Below, one piece after another: positions 52,867-63,178 of a stretch of DNA of 64,000 bases. The notes beneath the pieces are model-generated. The model searched no databases. It was not told the DNA's origin and saw only the letters and a program-made list of their open reading frames with translations. The DNA is from Polynucleobacter arcticus. Lineage in GTDB: Bacteria > Pseudomonadota > Gammaproteobacteria > Burkholderiales > Burkholderiaceae. Within the stretch, counting starts at the first letter, position 1. Every line of letters starts with the position of its first letter. The stretch is taken from assembly GCF_013307205.1 (NCBI RefSeq), contig NZ_CP028940.1:1781702-1845701 (forward strand), given 5' to 3'. The translations under genes were made by a program, and so were the position numbers.

Positions 52867-54234
52867 ATGTCAAACATAACCGCGATTTCCTATCTCATTT
52901 CTTCGGTGCTATTTATTCTTGCCTTGCGGGGATTATCTTCACCAACCACTTCACGTCAAGGCAATACCTTCGGTATGGTCGGTATGCTGTTGGCCGTAAT
53001 TACTACCTTCTTTATTCCTGACTTTAAGCCTGTCTTCTCATTGATTATTGGTGCGATTGTTGCGGGTGCAATCATCGGAATACTTGCTGCTAAACGTGTA
53101 CAAATGACCAAGATGCCAGAGCTCGTAGCGCTGATGCACTCTTTTGTTGGTTTATCGGCTGTATTGATTGCGATTGCTGCAGTGTTCAACCCAGCCCAAG
53201 ACCATACTGGCGCTCAGAAGATTGAACTCTTTATCGGTGCATTTATTGGTGCCATTACCTTTACTGCTTCCATCATCGCTTTTGGAAAATTGTCTGGCAA
53301 GGTTAGCGGTAAATCAGTGACTTTTGCTGGCCAGCACTTGCTCAACCTCATTCTCGCAATTGGCATGGTTTCTGGTGGTGCCATGTACTTCATGACAGGC
53401 AGCCACGAAGCCTTCTTGGTCATGTGTGCGATCGCCTTGGTGCTGGGTGTGACATTGATCATCCCTATCGGTGGTGCAGATATGCCAGTAGTGGTATCTA
53501 TGCTCAACAGCTACTCTGGTTGGGCAGCAGCAGGTATTGGTTTCACATTGAACAATCCAGTATTAATTATTGCTGGTGCTTGCGTAGGCTCCTCCGGCGC
53601 GATTCTGTCTTACATCATGTGTAAGGCGATGAACCGCTCCATCTTGGCGGTCTTACTTGGCGGCTTCGGTGCTGAAGCTTCTGCAGGCGGCGGCGATGAT
53701 GGCGGCCCTAAAAACTACAAAACTGGCTCTCCTGAAGATGCAGCCTTCCTCATGGAAAATGCTGATACTGTGGTGATCGTTCCTGGCTATGGCTTAGCAG
53801 TTGCGCGTGCTCAGCATGCCTTAAAAGAATTAACAGAGAAGCTGACTCATCATGGTGTGACTGTGAAATATGCTATCCACCCAGTAGCGGGTCGTATGCC
53901 AGGCCATATGAACGTACTCTTGGCTGAAGCTGAAGTGCCCTACGATCAAGTATTTGAAATGGAAGATATCAACAGCGACTTTGGTCAGGCCGACGTGGTG
54001 TTAGTGCTTGGTGCAAACGACGTAGTGAACCCTGCCGCTCGTACACCAGGCAGCCCAATCTTCGGCATGCCAATTTTGGAAGCGTTCAAAGCGAAGACTA
54101 TTATTGTGAACAAACGTTCGATGGCAGCTGGTTATGCTGGCCTTGATAACGAGCTTTTCTACATGGATAAAACCATGATGGTTTTCGGTGATGCGAAGAA
54201 GGTTGTAGAAGATATGGTGAAGTCCGTAAGTTAA
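52867..54234 (+). CDS. pntB: NAD(P) transhydrogenase beta subunit
   Basis: PntB carries the rest of the membrane channel and the NADP-binding domain III. The 455-aa product has about nine hydrophobic segments up to residue 260, including MPVVVSMLNSYSGWAAAGIGF. The C-terminal NADP domain has VVIVPGYGLAVARAQHAL, HPVAGRMPGHMNVLLAEA and VVLVLGANDVVNPAA. The operon probably balances NADH and NADPH. It ends at an intrinsic terminator. Confidence 0.98.
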   Translation: MSNITAISYLISSVLFILALRGLSSPTTSRQGNTFGMVGMLLAVITTFFIPDFKPVFSLIIGAIVAGAIIGILAAKRVQMTKMPELVALMHSFVGLSAVLIAIAAVFNPAQDHTGAQKIELFIGAFIGAITFTASIIAFGKLSGKVSGKSVTFAGQHLLNLILAIGMVSGGAMYFMTGSHEAFLVMCAIALVLGVTLIIPIGGADMPVVVSMLNSYSGWAAAGIGFTLNNPVLIIAGACVGSSGAILSYIMCKAMNRSILAVLLGGFGAEASAGGGDDGGPKNYKTGSPEDAAFLMENADTVVIVPGYGLAVARAQHALKELTEKLTHHGVTVKYAIHPVAGRMPGHMNVLLAEAEVPYDQVFEMEDINSDFGQADVVLVLGANDVVNPAARTPGSPIFGMPILEAFKAKTIIVNKRSMAAGYAGLDNELFYMDKTMMVFGDAKKVVEDMVKSVS

Positions 54235-54255
54235 TCCCATATGCCGTATAAATAA

Positions 54256-54277
54256 GCCGCCTTCGGGCGGTTTTTTT
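54256..54277 (+). terminator. Intrinsic terminator of the pnt operon
   Basis: A CCGCC/GGCGG stem (54257-54261 with 54266-54270) closes on a stable TTCG tetraloop and runs into seven T (54271-54277), 22 bp after the pntB stop. Confidence 0.93.
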
Positions 54278-54294
54278 ATTTCTAGAGGAACAAT

Positions 54295-54326
54295 AAAAAA
54301 AACGCCTGATCTTTTGAACCAGGCGT
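54295..54326 (-). terminator. Intrinsic terminator of groESL
   Basis: On the minus strand ACGCCTG/CAGGCGT (54326-54320 with 54308-54302) forms a 7-bp stem followed by eight T (54302-54295). It lies about 42 bp after the groEL stop and faces the pnt terminator. Confidence 0.92.
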
Positions 54327-54367
54327 CTTAGTTTCTACAGCCAGATGGCTGGGGAAATGTATGGCAA

Positions 54368-56032
<1,665 letters not shown>

Positions 56033-56043
56033 TTAGGTACCGG

Positions 56044-56334
56044 TTACTTCTGTACAACAGCCATGATGTCTTCTTCGCGCATTACGAGAAGCTCGTCGCT
56101 GCCGACCTTAACTGTTTGACCAGCATATTTGCCGAACAACACGCGATCGCCAACTTTGACGTCTGGTGCATTCAACTTACCGCTGTCATCACGCTTGCCT
56201 GGGCCAACTGCCAATACTTCACCTTGATCTGGCTTTTCAGCAGCAGCATCCGGAATGATGATTCCTGAAGCAGTTTTTGATTCTTGATCTAAACGTTTAA
56301 TGATTACGCGATCATGTAAAGGACGCAAATTCAT
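56044..56334 (-). CDS. groES: Co-chaperonin GroES (Hsp10)
   Basis: GroES is the lid of the GroEL chamber. The 96-aa product starts [18 protein letters not shown]. It has the mobile loop [26 protein letters not shown] and ends with [31 protein letters not shown], all family landmarks. GGAG lies upstream of the ATG. A promoter and a CIRCE operator lie 109-164 bp upstream. Confidence 0.99.
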   Translation of the reverse strand: MNLRPLHDRVIIKRLDQESKTASGIIIPDAAAEKPDQGEVLAVGPGKRDDSGKLNAPDVKVGDRVLFGKYAGQTVKVGSDELLVMREEDIMAVVQK

Positions 56335-56442
56335 TCCTTCTCCTATGTTAGTAAGTGTTAACTAATTAAAAAACTAATATAAATCAATATGTTGCAATCT
56401 CTTAACACCAAGATATCGGACTTTTAGCCTAACAAGCCCAAT

Positions 56443-56469
56443 TTAGCACTCGTGTATGTAGAGTGCTGA
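56443..56469. promoter_or_regulatory. CIRCE operator (HrcA binding site) upstream of groES
   Basis: TTAGCACTC (56443-56451), nine bases, then GAGTGCTGA (56461-56469) matches the CIRCE consensus TTAGCACTC-N9-GAGTGCTAA with a single mismatch. It touches the -10 box of the groES promoter and would cover the start site. HrcA is encoded at 17599-18621. Confidence 0.95.
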
Positions 56470-56498
56470 TTATATAGGTCTAAAACCAGGGATTTCAA
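56469..56498 (-). promoter_or_regulatory. groESL promoter, sigma-70 type with possible sigma-32 overlap
   Basis: On the minus strand TTGAAA (56498-56493), an 18-bp spacer and TATAAT (56474-56469) form a good sigma-70 promoter. Shifted by one base, CTTGAAA (56499-56493), 14 bp and CCTATATA (56478-56471) is a weaker sigma-32 match, so both factors might use it. Expected start is inside CIRCE. Confidence 0.8.
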
Positions 56499-56516
56499 GA
56501 GCAAAATGTCTTAAAT

Positions 56517-56546
56517 TTCAAATGGACTTCTTATATTTTCTATAAT
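56517..56546 (+). promoter_or_regulatory. Candidate promoter of the EAL/response regulator/kinase operon
   Basis: A perfect TATAAT (56541-56546) on the plus strand lies about 100 bp before the EAL-like gene. The best -35 is a poor TTCAAA (56517-56522) at 18 bp. A small GTAGG/CCTAC hairpin (56559-56574) would be near the 5' end of the transcript. The promoter is back to back with the groES promoter. Confidence 0.5.
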
Positions 56547-56650
56547 AGACACAGGCAAGTAGGTCGATTCCTACATATAAATAAGCCTTAAGCCCTTACC
56601 GCTCCAATCTGTCCTGCCTAGACTGGCTATTCAATGATTGGAGAATGCTG

Positions 56651-57478
56651 ATGAGCCCGAAATCCCGGCTGTACACGCTTGTAAAGGCCTGGAAGAACAA
56701 ACCCTTCCAAGAAGTGCGCGATGCCTGCGGCCAGCCTTGGCTTGGTCTAAGCGGCGAAGCGCTTGAAGAACACCAATCCTGGTCCCAACGACAAACGATT
56801 AGCAACGAACCCATCTTTAATGCACAAGGAACGAAACTGACGAGCTCTTTATTTAGACCATTACTGACCGCTACCGATACCCAACTCCTCAGATTTTTTA
56901 TGGAGGGTTTAGACACAATCACGTATTGGTACCGAAGCGGTCGCTTTATTCCAGGCATCTTACCCATTCCTGCGCGGCATCTGGCATCAAGTGACTTTAT
57001 AGATGCATTGAGTGACCTCATTCTGAATTTACGACTCCCAGTTGGTCTTGTTACTTTAGGGGTACACAAGCTCGATGATGAAGATTCGATAGATTCCTGC
57101 GTTGATGGTCTACTTCGCTTGCGTCGACTTGGCGCCTTAATCCATCTTCTCGATTTTGCTGGGACCAATACGCAAATCCGCTGGATTGAGAAATTAGAGC
57201 CCGAAGGAATGCATATCGAGATGGGGCAATTCCGAGTCGATGGTTTACCGGGCGAAATAGTTTCTCTTGGCCAGCAATTTCAGGCAGAAATTTATGCCGG
57301 CAACATTACTCTGGTCCAAGATTTAGAAAACGCTAGCGCATTAGGGACAAATCACATCTATGGCGGGCTCGTCATGCCGCCAGTGAGTCGCCATCAAATG
57401 CTTCACATAAGCGATAGCCGAATCGCTAAAGCCATTTTTTCGCTGCACCCTCATAAAAACCAAAACGGAGACAAGTAA
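56651..57478 (+). CDS. Degenerate EAL-domain protein, predicted not to be an active phosphodiesterase
   Basis: The 275-aa cytoplasmic protein resembles the second half of an EAL (cyclic-di-GMP phosphodiesterase) domain. Counting from the upstream ATG 56645, residues 108-121 resemble the segment after SVNVS. LLRLRRLGALIHLLDFAGTN (156-175) stands where active enzymes have ALDDFGTG. GMHIEM (188-193) replaces LKID, and AEIYAGNI (214-221) replaces VVAEGVET. Most metal and catalytic acids are therefore absent, so it may be a regulatory or binding protein. ATG 56651 is preferred because GGAG lies seven bases upstream. It overlaps the response regulator start by one base. The EAL assignment is by eye. 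Confidence 0.65.
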   Translation: MSPKSRLYTLVKAWKNKPFQEVRDACGQPWLGLSGEALEEHQSWSQRQTISNEPIFNAQGTKLTSSLFRPLLTATDTQLLRFFMEGLDTITYWYRSGRFIPGILPIPARHLASSDFIDALSDLILNLRLPVGLVTLGVHKLDDEDSIDSCVDGLLRLRRLGALIHLLDFAGTNTQIRWIEKLEPEGMHIEMGQFRVDGLPGEIVSLGQQFQAEIYAGNITLVQDLENASALGTNHIYGGLVMPPVSRHQMLHISDSRIAKAIFSLHPHKNQNGDK

Positions 57479-58101
57479 TGAGAAAACGCGTGATGTTGGT
57501 AGATGACCATCCAGCGATGCTGATGGCATTGAAAAGTATGCTGCAGGACCAGTTGCTTTTTGAAATAGTAGGACAAGCACAAAACGGCGAGGAGTGTCTA
57601 CGCTCCATCAAAGAAGTGAATCCCAGTATGGTGATTTTAGATTTAGATATGCCCAAGACGGATGGGTTTGATGTCATCCGCCGTATTGGCTTAATGCATC
57701 CAGAGGTTCGCATTCTGGTGCTTTCTAGCTTAGATGAGGCGGTCTATGGTGGCAGAGTCCGCTCCTTAGGCGCTCATGGCTTTGTCAATAAGACTGCTGG
57801 TGCTGATGTCATCCTGGCTGCATGTGTTGCTATCACACAGGGGTACACGTTTTTCACTCATGGGAAAAATGGCAATACCTCGTTGAGTGACAACGACAAA
57901 CTCGCCCTAATTTCTGATCGCGAATTACAAGTGATGAAGTATCTTGGTAAAGGCAATACCAATCAGCAGATATCGGACCTACTTCACATTAGCAATAAGA
58001 CCGTAGCAACCTATAAGACCAGAGTCTTTGACAAACTGGGTATTAACAATATTGCTGATTTGATCTTGTTCTGCCGCATGAACAATATTATCGAAAGCTA
58101 A
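57478..58101 (+). CDS. Two-component response regulator, NarL/FixJ (LuxR) type
   Basis: This is a 207-aa DNA-binding response regulator. The receiver domain (residues 1-120) has Asp9/Asp10 in MLVDDHP, the phospho-acceptor Asp55 in VILDLDMP, and Lys105 in GFVNKTAG. The C-terminal LuxR helix-turn-helix (about 140-200) has LISDRELQVMKYLGKGNTNQQISDLLHISNKTVATYKTRVFDKLGI. It starts on the stop of the EAL-like gene (TAATG) and lies 7 bp before the hybrid kinase, its likely phosphodonor. The pair resembles BvgAS and EvgAS. Target genes are unknown. Confidence 0.93.
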   Translation: MRKRVMLVDDHPAMLMALKSMLQDQLLFEIVGQAQNGEECLRSIKEVNPSMVILDLDMPKTDGFDVIRRIGLMHPEVRILVLSSLDEAVYGGRVRSLGAHGFVNKTAGADVILAACVAITQGYTFFTHGKNGNTSLSDNDKLALISDRELQVMKYLGKGNTNQQISDLLHISNKTVATYKTRVFDKLGINNIADLILFCRMNNIIES

Positions 58102-58108
58102 CACTAGT

Positions 58109-60535
58109 ATGCATCGATTCATATTAAAAAATGTCCTGTCCATTTACTGCATTGCTTCAGGCCTAGCTTATGCTGGCCCGTTTAATGCTACAGAACAATT
58201 ATGGATCGATGCTCATCCCGTAGTGCGATTTAGTATTCATGAAAAGTATGCTCCCTATTTAGCGCAATCAACTCAATCACAGGAGGCAGGGATATTCAGA
58301 CTCCTGCTATCTAAAATTGAAAAATGTACTCGGCAACAATTTGTACCGGTGTGGAGAAAAACAGATTCGGAGGGTCTAAAACAACTGCGTAAAGGTGAGG
58401 TAGATTTCATCATCGATCCACCGGAGATAAATGATCGCATCCTACAATTTAGCTCCCTCTCTGAAGCAATCTTTTGGGGGCAGGATGCTATTGTCACTAA
58501 TAGATCCAGCAACCTTGACTTACCCAAGCTCAAAATTGGGTACTTCGATCGAGGCTTTGAAAAAGCGCCTGCTAACAGCTATCGCAATCACCAAGAGAGC
58601 CATGCTCCCAAGAGCCTAATTCAATCTCTGATAAAGAATGATATCGAGGCGCTGGTCATGCCTATTCGCTTAGCCCGGCAACTGATGCAAGAATCTCCAA
58701 ATTCTGATCTGAAAATAGATGGCCTGTACAGCCGTAATCCGTTTGCTTATCACTGGCTTATCTCAGATCAAAATGCACCTTTGCATGAAGTGCTGACCCA
58801 CTTTTTAGGCGACCTAGATCCCATTACTTCACGCAAACTGTTTGCATTTGATGAGATGCAATCCCCGACGAACGGAGCAATGCTACCCTGGCTCAGCACT
58901 ATTTTCATCTTCATGATTGGCGGAGTCTTGTTTTGCCAGCTCCAAAGAAAGTATCACTATCAAAAACAAGCTGCCATCGAATTACAACGCTCAAAAGATT
59001 TAGCTGATAAGGCTAATGCCGCAAAGTCTGCTTTTCTGGCAACCATGAGTCATGAAATTCGCACCCCAATGAATGCCATCCTTGGGGTACAAGAACTTCT
59101 ACTGGGTAGTGCGCAATTTCCTAAAAAAGATAAATCACTTTTAAAGAGTGCTCAAGCCTCTGCCGAATCTCTTTTAGGCATGTTGAACCAGGTATTGGAT
59201 ATTTCTAAAATTGAGGCGGGTAAGCTCATCCTCAATCCAGAGCCCTGTAATCCCCATCAATTAGTAATGGATATTCATGCTGCATTCTCAATCGTAGCTA
59301 AAAAACAAAATTTGTCACTCCATACTTCGATTGATCCGAGGATCGCCGAAGTTTTAATGATTGACTCATTACGTCTACGTCAAGTTTTACAAAATTTGTT
59401 AAGTAACGCCGTTAAATTCACCACCCAAGGCGAGATTTACCTCTCGATCATTGTTCTTGCTGATGATCATGCAGGGCAACTTCTTGAGTTTAGAGTAATT
59501 GATACTGGAGTGGGTATGGGAAGCGAGCAAATTGAACTAGCCCTTCAAGCATTTGAGCAGTTACCCAAATCATCAGAGTCCTCTATTTGTGACCAAACGA
59601 GAGGGACAGGCCTGGGACTTACCATCACTAACCATTTAGTAAATTCGATGAACAGCCACCTCTACTTTGAAAGTGCTCTGGGCTTTGGTAGCAACGTTCA
59701 TTTTGCGGTAGCCTTTCCTAGAACCACCATAGCTGCCTCGCAGGTAACTTTTTTTGACTCTCTGACTCCATCCACAAGCAAGTTAATCTCTAAAAGAACT
59801 GGGGAGCAGAATCGCATTCTGAGTGCGCTAATAGTTGAGGATCATCCAGCAAGTCGCCAAATTTTATCGCTGCAATTAAAGGCGCTTGGAATTAATACCC
59901 GTGTCTGTGAAAATGCTACTGTGGCACTAGAATGCATAAGAGAACATCATTTTGATCTCATGCTGACAGATCAGTCTATGCCTAGTATGCAAGGCTCTGA
60001 CTTAGCCAAACAAATCCGCTCCTCTGGCAATCGCGACTTAATCATTATTGGCGTGACGGCAGATATATACGCCCTAGATTCTCGTAATCAATTTTTGTCA
60101 TCCGGCATGAATAGCGTACTCATTAAGCCACTCAGCATAGGTGCACTTGAGAATGAGCTAATGCGCTATTTCGAATCCAGCCAAAATCTTGCCAATACTG
60201 ATGAGGCTTATTCTTTTGATATCTTCTCAAATCTCATCCAAGACGATCCCCATCAAATTATTGTGATTTTGGAAGAAATTGAAAAGGTTCATTTGGAAAT
60301 TTTGAGTGAAATAAGCTCTATTACCAATATGAACCTCATTGATGAAGCTCACTTTCAGAGCTTTGTTCATAAGGTCAAAGGTGGGGCTCAATTACTAAAA
60401 GCCTCTGCGTTTATCAAAGCTTGCAACAATTTGTCGGATAGCGGACCCCTACAGGAACGAATTGAAGTATTCATCAAAATCCTAGAAGAGCAGAACCAGA
60501 TTATCGAGACTTATAAAAATCAATATCGGCAGTAA
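58109..60535 (+). CDS. Hybrid sensor histidine kinase with periplasmic solute-binding domain (BvgS/EvgS-like)
   Basis: This is an 808-aa inner-membrane phosphorelay kinase. It has a signal peptide (cleavage near AYA-GP, residue 22) and one periplasmic Venus-flytrap domain (about 30-250). One transmembrane helix (259-277) leads to a short linker and HisKA with His315 (SHEIRTP). The ATPase has Asn433, DTGVGMG (465-471) and GTGLGL (499-504). A receiver with Asp578 and Asp621 (MLTDQSMP) and an HPt domain with His754 (FVHKVKGGA) follow. Classical BvgS has two flytrap domains and a PAS domain, so this is a shorter version. The ligand is unknown. Confidence 0.93.
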   Translation: MHRFILKNVLSIYCIASGLAYAGPFNATEQLWIDAHPVVRFSIHEKYAPYLAQSTQSQEAGIFRLLLSKIEKCTRQQFVPVWRKTDSEGLKQLRKGEVDFIIDPPEINDRILQFSSLSEAIFWGQDAIVTNRSSNLDLPKLKIGYFDRGFEKAPANSYRNHQESHAPKSLIQSLIKNDIEALVMPIRLARQLMQESPNSDLKIDGLYSRNPFAYHWLISDQNAPLHEVLTHFLGDLDPITSRKLFAFDEMQSPTNGAMLPWLSTIFIFMIGGVLFCQLQRKYHYQKQAAIELQRSKDLADKANAAKSAFLATMSHEIRTPMNAILGVQELLLGSAQFPKKDKSLLKSAQASAESLLGMLNQVLDISKIEAGKLILNPEPCNPHQLVMDIHAAFSIVAKKQNLSLHTSIDPRIAEVLMIDSLRLRQVLQNLLSNAVKFTTQGEIYLSIIVLADDHAGQLLEFRVIDTGVGMGSEQIELALQAFEQLPKSSESSICDQTRGTGLGLTITNHLVNSMNSHLYFESALGFGSNVHFAVAFPRTTIAASQVTFFDSLTPSTSKLISKRTGEQNRILSALIVEDHPASRQILSLQLKALGINTRVCENATVALECIREHHFDLMLTDQSMPSMQGSDLAKQIRSSGNRDLIIIGVTADIYALDSRNQFLSSGMNSVLIKPLSIGALENELMRYFESSQNLANTDEAYSFDIFSNLIQDDPHQIIVILEEIEKVHLEILSEISSITNMNLIDEAHFQSFVHKVKGGAQLLKASAFIKACNNLSDSGPLQERIEVFIKILEEQNQIIETYKNQYRQ

Positions 60536-60582
60536 AGTGCCAATTCTTGGATAAGTGAACGTCAAGGTTTATTCTATGGGAA

Positions 60583-62136
60583 ATGCGTACCTCGACATTT
60601 CCTTTGTTTTTAAAATTACTGATAGCCGTATCTGGCGGTCTGCTTATTGCTGTACAAGCCCACTCTAGTAATGTAGTAAACCCAGAATCACTACAGTACA
60701 TCCCCAAAACTGTTGCTGCCAGCCTAGAAAAAAACCAAATTCCTAGAGATGCAATTAGTATTTCTGTTGTAGAGATTGAATCAGGTCGCCCCGGAAAGAT
60801 AACAGCCAAAACAGAATTAGACTGGCGTTCTCAGCAGGCTATGAACCCTGCTTCAACTATGAAGCTGATTACGACACTTGCTGGTCTGGATATCTTAGGA
60901 CCTCAATATCGCTGGCGAACCAACATCTATACAGATGGCTTTATTCGTCAAGCTACCCTCAAGGGTAATCTGTATTTACAGGGTACGGGTGATCCAAAGC
61001 TCATTCCTGAGGAGTTAGCCAAAATGATGAGGGCCCTGCAAAGCCTGGGCATTCAAAAAATTGATGGGGATTTAATTTTTGATCGCAGTGCATACGCTCC
61101 TAGTGTGATGGAGCACAACACCATCGATGGTGAATCTTTGCGAGCCTACAATGTTCCGCCGGACCCGCTCCTGTATGCCTTTAGAACGCTCTCATTCCAG
61201 ATAGGGAAATCTCGTACGGCAGACTTCATTGACATTAGCTATACGCCACCACTTTCACAATTCAGAGTAATCAACCAAATGCAGCTAGTTGATCAGTCCT
61301 GTGATAACTGGAAAAGTAATATTCGTTTTAATCTAGACCCTGAAGTAGATGGATCAAGTAACAACCAACTCCTAAATGCACAGTTCTCTGGTAGTTTTCC
61401 TAGTGCTTGCAAGGGGGTGAGCTATAACGTTGTTGCCTTGGATGCCAATACTTTCTTGACTCAGGGATTTTCTGCAGCCTGGGAATTAGCCGGCGGCACT
61501 TGGGTCAAAGCACCTCGCGGAAAGTCGGGAACCGTCCCTCTAGCAGCGCGGCTTTTATTGCAATTTGAAGGCATCCCCCTTGCAGATGACGTACAGGACA
61601 TCAATAAATATTCTAATAATGTAATGGCGAGGCAGTTGATGCTGACTCTGGCTTTGCAGAAGATGGGGAAACCAGCAACGACTGAGAATGGTGAGCTTGT
61701 CATTCAAAGCTGGCTGAAAGATTTAGGTTTGCAATTTTCAGGGCTCGTGATTGAAAATGGTTCCGGCCTATCTCGCAACGAGGCCATCTCCGCAGCACAT
61801 CTAAATCAATTGTTAGTATCGGCCCGCAACCTATCTGTAGCTGATACTTTTTACAATAGCTTACCGATTGCAGGTACAGACGGCACGATGAAAAATCGCC
61901 TGATGGCGCATTTACGAAAATTTTTACACCTCAAAAAAAAGCCGGAGGCCCGAATTAAAACTGGCTCCCTAGCGGATGTCAGAGCAATCTCAGGCTATGT
62001 GATGAGTAAATCTGGAAAGATGTATGCCGTTACCTCCTTTATTAACCACCCTAATGCTTGGAGAGGCTTAGATGCGCATGATCAACTATTGGCGTGGCTA
62101 CTCGATGACGGACCAGAACCAAAACAGGCACGCTGA
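60583..62136 (+). CDS. dacB: D-alanyl-D-alanine carboxypeptidase/endopeptidase (PBP4, peptidase S13)
   Basis: This is a periplasmic DD-peptidase that trims peptidoglycan side chains and crosslinks. The 517-aa precursor has a signal peptide (residues 1-28, FLKLLIAVSGGLLIAVQA). The serine motif is PASTMKLITT (SxxK), followed by KYSNNVMARQL (SxN motif) and RIKTGSLADVRAISGYV (KTG motif). All three penicillin-binding motifs are intact. It stands 47 bp after the hybrid kinase. Its last 55 bases overlap the 3' end of the convergent Sua5 gene. Confidence 0.95.
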   Translation: MRTSTFPLFLKLLIAVSGGLLIAVQAHSSNVVNPESLQYIPKTVAASLEKNQIPRDAISISVVEIESGRPGKITAKTELDWRSQQAMNPASTMKLITTLAGLDILGPQYRWRTNIYTDGFIRQATLKGNLYLQGTGDPKLIPEELAKMMRALQSLGIQKIDGDLIFDRSAYAPSVMEHNTIDGESLRAYNVPPDPLLYAFRTLSFQIGKSRTADFIDISYTPPLSQFRVINQMQLVDQSCDNWKSNIRFNLDPEVDGSSNNQLLNAQFSGSFPSACKGVSYNVVALDANTFLTQGFSAAWELAGGTWVKAPRGKSGTVPLAARLLLQFEGIPLADDVQDINKYSNNVMARQLMLTLALQKMGKPATTENGELVIQSWLKDLGLQFSGLVIENGSGLSRNEAISAAHLNQLLVSARNLSVADTFYNSLPIAGTDGTMKNRLMAHLRKFLHLKKKPEARIKTGSLADVRAISGYVMSKSGKMYAVTSFINHPNAWRGLDAHDQLLAWLLDDGPEPKQAR

Positions 62137-63176
62137 AGTCGGTCTCTAACGCCATCCCACTCCTCACCGGCTGGCGGCTCCGGAAATAGAATCAGATCCC
62201 AGCCCTGTTGATCTAAGTCACGCAAAGTGCGATATAGGCGACTTGCAAACACAGTGCTTTCACTAGGAACAATCACTTCCTCAAAATGGACGGAAGGATG
62301 ACCATCCTCACTCAATGAAGAGTCAGAATCCCATACTGCTACTGCTACTTGCGACTTCATGTCCGGAAACTCGCTCAGCGCATCTAAAACTCGTCCTGAT
62401 GCATACATTCTTAATGGAGTCGTTGGAGCATAATGCGCGCGCAAACTTCCAGATACTCTTGGCAAAACAGCATCCTGCTCATTGATATCACCTTCGCCGG
62501 GCAAATAAACTTTGATAGCCGTCTTAAGTAAAATCTCATTCGGGGTAATCAGACCGGGTCGCAATAAGACTGCACGATCACCAGATGATAAATCGATGAT
62601 GGTTGACTCAATACCTACCTCACAATCACCACCATCTAGAATCATCAGATCTAATAGGTCCTCAAACTCGTCACGAACATCAGCCGCGCTCGTTGGAGAT
62701 ACTTTTCCAAATCGGTTGGCCGAAGGAGCAACCACTCCACCTTTAAATTTACGGAGTAATTCTTGTGCAATTGGGTGGGCTGGCGCCCGAATGGCTACAG
62801 TATCTTGACCGCCTGTCAACTCAGTTAAAACCCGTTTATCTTTTTTAAAGACCAAGGTGAGTGGGCCCGGCCAAAAAGTATTGATAAGCTTTAGTGCATC
62901 TTCTGATAAATCCCTCACCCAAGGCGCTAGCACTGGCATCCAATCTACTTTGGCTTGGTCAAACTGATCCGGGGCTGCCAAGTGAACAATCAGCGGGTGA
63001 CTGGACGGTCTACCTTTGGCAGTAAAAATGTGTTTTATTGCCTCAGGGTTATTCGCATCTGCCCCTAAGCCATATACCGTCTCAGTTGGAAAGGCGACTA
63101 ACCCACCATCCCGCAAGGTTTGTACTGCTTCATTCATCACTACAGAGGATTGCAGTGAGCTACTATCGCTGGACAT
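62082..63176 (-). CDS. L-threonylcarbamoyladenylate synthase (Sua5/YrdC/TsaC type)
   Basis: It makes the threonylcarbamoyl-AMP used for t6A37 in tRNAs that read ANN codons. The 364-aa protein has the YrdC domain with LVAFPTETVYGLGADANN, KGRPSSHPLIVHL, FWPGPLTLVFKK and VAPSANRFGKVSPT. A C-terminal Sua5 domain (about residues 240-350) makes it the long Sua5 form. The last residues (SGPSSSSHANS) are low in complexity and are read from DNA antisense to dacB. It begins two bases after the purK stop, so it is probably cotranscribed with purK. Confidence 0.94.
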   Translation of the reverse strand: MSSDSSSLQSSVVMNEAVQTLRDGGLVAFPTETVYGLGADANNPEAIKHIFTAKGRPSSHPLIVHLAAPDQFDQAKVDWMPVLAPWVRDLSEDALKLINTFWPGPLTLVFKKDKRVLTELTGGQDTVAIRAPAHPIAQELLRKFKGGVVAPSANRFGKVSPTSAADVRDEFEDLLDLMILDGGDCEVGIESTIIDLSSGDRAVLLRPGLITPNEILLKTAIKVYLPGEGDINEQDAVLPRVSGSLRAHYAPTTPLRMYASGRVLDALSEFPDMKSQVAVAVWDSDSSLSEDGHPSVHFEEVIVPSESTVFASRLYRTLRDLDQQGWDLILFPEPPAGEEWDGVRDRLQRACFGSGPSSSSHANS

Positions 63177-63178
63177 TT

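Noticed and set aside
56651..57478. Active phosphodiesterase, on the basis of the EAL tripeptide at residues 38-40
   Set aside because: The following Arg is missing and the other metal-binding motifs are not conserved, so the tripeptide may be chance.
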